Source: an uncultured Bacteroidales bacterium (GTDB lineage: Bacteria; Bacteroidota; Bacteroidia; Bacteroidales; CAIWKO01). Taken from it: a stretch of DNA of 64,000 nucleotides. Position 1 is the first letter of the stretch, and each line of letters opens with the position of its first letter. The translations under genes and the position numbers were made by a program. Below are positions 61,520 through 64,000 of this stretch, in pieces. The stretch spans positions 62,001 to 126,000 of the forward strand of contig CAIWKO010000010.1 in the NCBI GenBank assembly GCA_903913285.1, in the 5' to 3' direction. Under the pieces are notes generated by a model, which saw nothing but the letters and a program-made list of their open reading frames with translations, had not been told where the DNA came from and ran no database searches.

Positions 61520-63673
61520 ATGAACCTCGAAGAATTTAAATCGAAACACAAACTGCTGAAAGAATGGTCGTACGAGTTGAAACCCATCGTGAAAGGGTAT
61601 AACATGCGTACGCTTTATGTGAACGTGGGCGATCTGACCATCAAAGAAAAACCCGTTTCGCAACTGATGAAAGATAAATTTGTGGGTGGAAAAGGTTTCG
61701 GGCTGAAACTGCTGTGGGATGCCACCAAACCCGACACCAAATGGAACGACCCCGACAACGAGATCGTGATAAACACCGGCCCCATTTGCGGCATCACGCA
61801 ATATTCCGGTACGGGAAAATCGCTGGTGGTGGCTATTTCGCCGCAAACCGATATTCCGATCGACAGCAATGTGGGCGGATATTTTGGTCCGTTCATGAAA
61901 TTTTCGGGTTTCGACTCGATGGAACTGCAAGGCAAAGCCACCGACGAAGTGATAGTTTATATAGACGGGGTGAACGGTAAAGTTGAAATTTTCGACGGGA
62001 AAAACCTGCCCATCGACAGCCACGTGCTTGGCGAAGAACTGCACACCATTTTTGCCAACGACGATAAAGATAAAATGAATGTTTCGGTGGTGGCCGCCGG
62101 AACCGCTGCCGACCACTCGCTGATAGGCATGCTGAACTTCACCTTCTACGATATGAAACGCAAGGTGGTGCGCCTGAAACAAGCCGGACGCGGCGGACTG
62201 GGAACCGTGTTGCGCGACAAAAAAATACTGGCCGTGGTGGCCAAAGTGCCCGGGGTGAAAGGAAACCTGAACAACGTGGTGGATCTGGAACCCATTATGG
62301 AACGCGGCAAACGTTTCAACAAAGAAATGCGCGAACTCGACGATTCGCAATGCCAGATGCGCAAGATAGGCACCGCCCACCTGACGCATATCATGAACGA
62401 CTACGACCTGTTTCCGACCAACAATTTCAAGTTCGGAAGCTCGCCCGATGCCATTAAAGTTCATGCCAACGTGTATAAAGAACGTTTCACGCAGAACGTG
62501 CCCGACGGATGCTGGATAGGCTGCAACATGTCGTGCGCCAAGGGTGTCGACAACTACGAGCTGCGAACCGGCCCCTATAAAGGTTCTAAGGTAATCGTCG
62601 ACGGACCGGAATACGAAACCGCGGCTTCGCTGGGTTCGTGTGCCGGAATTTTCGACCCCGATTTCACCATCGAAGCCAACTTTTATTGCGACACCTACGG
62701 CATTTGCACCATTTCGTGGGGCACCATACTGGGCTTCGTGATGGAATGTTACGAAAACGGCATCCTGAACGACGACCGCACCGGCGGCGTGAAACTCAAC
62801 TTCGGCAACTCCGACGGAGCCATGGAAATTCTCCACCAACTGGCACGCGGCGAAGGTTTCGGCATTATCGCCGGACTGGGTGTGCACCAAATGAAAAAAC
62901 TCTTTGCAGGCAAAGGCTGGGGCGATGCACAATTTTTGCAGGACATCGGCATGGAAAACAAAGGTCTGGAATATTCGCAATACGTGTCGAAAGAATCGCT
63001 GGCACAACAAGGCGGCTACGCCATGACCAATAAAGGCCCGCAACACGACGAAGCCTGGCTGATTTTTATGGATATGGTGAACAACCAGATACCCACCTTC
63101 GAGAAAAAAGCCGAAGCGCTGTATTATTTCCCGATGTTCCGCACCTGGTTTGGTTTGCAGGGTTTGTGCAAACTGCCGTGGAACGACGTGGAACCTGCCG
63201 ACAACCACCTGCAGGCCGAACCCGGCAAAGTGCCCGAACATGTTGATAATTATATAACCATCTATAAAGCCGTTACCGGCCTCGAACTCGATAAAGATTC
63301 GATGATAGTGCAATCTGAACGCGTGTATCAGTTTCAACGCACTTTCAACATACGCCGCGGCTACGGTTTGCGCGTAAACGACGCTCAACCCTACCGCGCT
63401 GCCGGCCCGGTTACGGTTGAAGAATACGAATCGCGCCACGAACGCTACGACAAACAGATGATGGAAAAAATAGGCATCGACCCCGCCGGTAAATCGTCGG
63501 CCGAAAAAGTGGCCATCACCCGCAAGTTTCGCGAAGAACAATACGAAAAACTATTGGATGCCGTTTATTTCCGCCGCGGATGGACACCCAACGGTGTGCC
63601 TACCATCGAACGCCTAAAAGCCATCGGCATGGATCTGCCCGAAGTGCTGGAAGTGGTTAGCGATAAACAATAA
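61520..63673 (+). CDS. Aldehyde:ferredoxin oxidoreductase family tungsten/molybdenum enzyme
   Basis: A 717-residue enzyme of the AOR family, which oxidises aldehydes or reduces acids with ferredoxin and a tungsten bis-pterin. After a 25-residue extension, the pterin domain begins MRTLYVNVGDLTIKE and has VGGKGFGLKLLW. The 4Fe-4S ligands are C331, C335 and C339 (CxxxCxxxC) and C550 in GLCKLPW. It is about 100 residues longer than the archaeal prototype (near 600). I chose the ATG at 61520 over 61412 because of the promoter box and because the longer start adds a hydrophobic piece foreign to the family. The true substrate is unknown. Confidence 0.9.
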   Translation: MNLEEFKSKHKLLKEWSYELKPIVKGYNMRTLYVNVGDLTIKEKPVSQLMKDKFVGGKGFGLKLLWDATKPDTKWNDPDNEIVINTGPICGITQYSGTGKSLVVAISPQTDIPIDSNVGGYFGPFMKFSGFDSMELQGKATDEVIVYIDGVNGKVEIFDGKNLPIDSHVLGEELHTIFANDDKDKMNVSVVAAGTAADHSLIGMLNFTFYDMKRKVVRLKQAGRGGLGTVLRDKKILAVVAKVPGVKGNLNNVVDLEPIMERGKRFNKEMRELDDSQCQMRKIGTAHLTHIMNDYDLFPTNNFKFGSSPDAIKVHANVYKERFTQNVPDGCWIGCNMSCAKGVDNYELRTGPYKGSKVIVDGPEYETAASLGSCAGIFDPDFTIEANFYCDTYGICTISWGTILGFVMECYENGILNDDRTGGVKLNFGNSDGAMEILHQLARGEGFGIIAGLGVHQMKKLFAGKGWGDAQFLQDIGMENKGLEYSQYVSKESLAQQGGYAMTNKGPQHDEAWLIFMDMVNNQIPTFEKKAEALYYFPMFRTWFGLQGLCKLPWNDVEPADNHLQAEPGKVPEHVDNYITIYKAVTGLELDKDSMIVQSERVYQFQRTFNIRRGYGLRVNDAQPYRAAGPVTVEEYESRHERYDKQMMEKIGIDPAGKSSAEKVAITRKFREEQYEKLLDAVYFRRGWTPNGVPTIERLKAIGMDLPEVLEVVSDKQ

Positions 63674-63696
63674 TAACAGGTAAAAATTAATTGTAG

Positions 63697-63725
63697 GGAC
63701 ACGAAATTTCGTGTCCTTTTTTTTT
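63697..63725. terminator. Terminator after the AOR gene; right-hand gap
   Basis: GGACACGAAATTTCGTGTCC (63697-63716) is a perfect 20-base palindrome followed by a T run. A partial relative (GACACAAAACATCGTGTCC) occurs near 63748-63766. Nothing gene-like was seen between there and the window end at 64000. Confidence 0.85.
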
Positions 63726-64000
63726 AATATAGAATCCCTGATTTACGACACAAAACATCGTGTCCTTCTTTATTCTCCGAATTCCCAACTCTATTCACTA
63801 TAGTCACTTCCCAATTCCATTTTTCCAAATTCCCGCCAAATCAAAACTTGACCGCCTTTTGGAGGATTAAATCCCTCCCCCTTTCTAACCTTTTCATTGT
63901 TTCGAAGAAATCCGGCTGGCGGAAGCGAAGGCATGTCCAAACGGCGGGCCAGCTTTGGCTGTGAATGAAAAAAACTTAGAATATCAAAAAAGGCGTTTAC

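Noticed and set aside
61496-63541. A 681-codon minus-strand frame opposite the AOR gene
   Set aside because: It is the antisense shadow of a GC-rich gene with strong codon bias; the plus strand has clear AOR motifs and a promoter.

Overview
The window is a chromosomal piece of a Bacteroidota bacterium, probably an anaerobic or microaerobic member of the Bacteroidales lineage. Four things point there: many promoters with a TAnnTTTG box close to the start codon, a type IX secretion C-terminal sorting domain, a rpsL-rpsG-fusA (str) operon, and cytochrome bd oxidase with a DUF4492 gene beside a class I hybrid cluster protein and an aldehyde:ferredoxin oxidoreductase. No rRNA, tRNA, CRISPR array or recognisable insertion sequence was seen.

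Layout. 1-5.3 kb is housekeeping: the str operon (fusA cut by the left edge) divergent from a PcrA/UvrD helicase. 5.3-20 kb is an accessory island. It holds two tandem paralogous small genes, an AT-rich three-gene operon matching the Detocs anti-phage two-component system (TPR sensor kinase, lone receiver, receiver fused to a nucleoside phosphorylase-like effector), an array of 21-nt hairpin repeats followed by a small gene, a 1706-residue beta-helix/BNR protein without a signal peptide, an endonuclease/exonuclease/phosphatase protein and a relic of a response regulator. 20-25.9 kb carries metabolic genes (saccharopine dehydrogenase family, lipoprotein, radical SAM protein, TetR/KAS III pair, ilvE). 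26-33.3 kb is a nitrosative and oxygen stress block: hcp, a ferredoxin partner, an Rrf2 regulator, a previously uncalled 41-aa CydX-like subunit, cydB, cydA, DUF4492 and a TPR protein. 33.4-48 kb mixes chaperones (cbpA, dnaK, htpG) with a PLP lyase, a DUF4160/DUF2442 pair, arsC, coaD, a TlpA-like protein, a T9SS cargo protein and dacB. A second 21-nt repeat array lies at 34.66-34.99 kb.

48.1-50.9 kb is a second accessory patch: four small genes separated by a dispersed repeat, a paralogue of the small gene at 12.6 kb, a third 21-nt array and a long (TC)n microsatellite. 50.9-53.6 kb encodes an Nramp-related transporter and a soluble MgtE-N/CBS partner with a structured leader. 53.7-61.3 kb has ispH and a surface-polysaccharide cluster (O-antigen ligase, two Wzz proteins, flippase, FkbM methyltransferase) whose operon also carries thiS/thiF-like genes. 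These diverge from a large aldehyde:ferredoxin oxidoreductase at the right end.

The observations most worth following are five. (1) The Detocs operon. (2) The 21-nt arrays, two of three directly 5' of members of one small gene family; in the first array the stem changes are compensatory. (3) An A10 tract at which a -1 slip would fuse the two Wzz proteins into one frame. (4) The Nramp-related transporter with Asn-to-Gly and Met-to-Ala changes at the metal site, beside a membrane-less MgtE sensor. (5) A YTGGCAY-N5-TTGA element shared by chaperone promoters.
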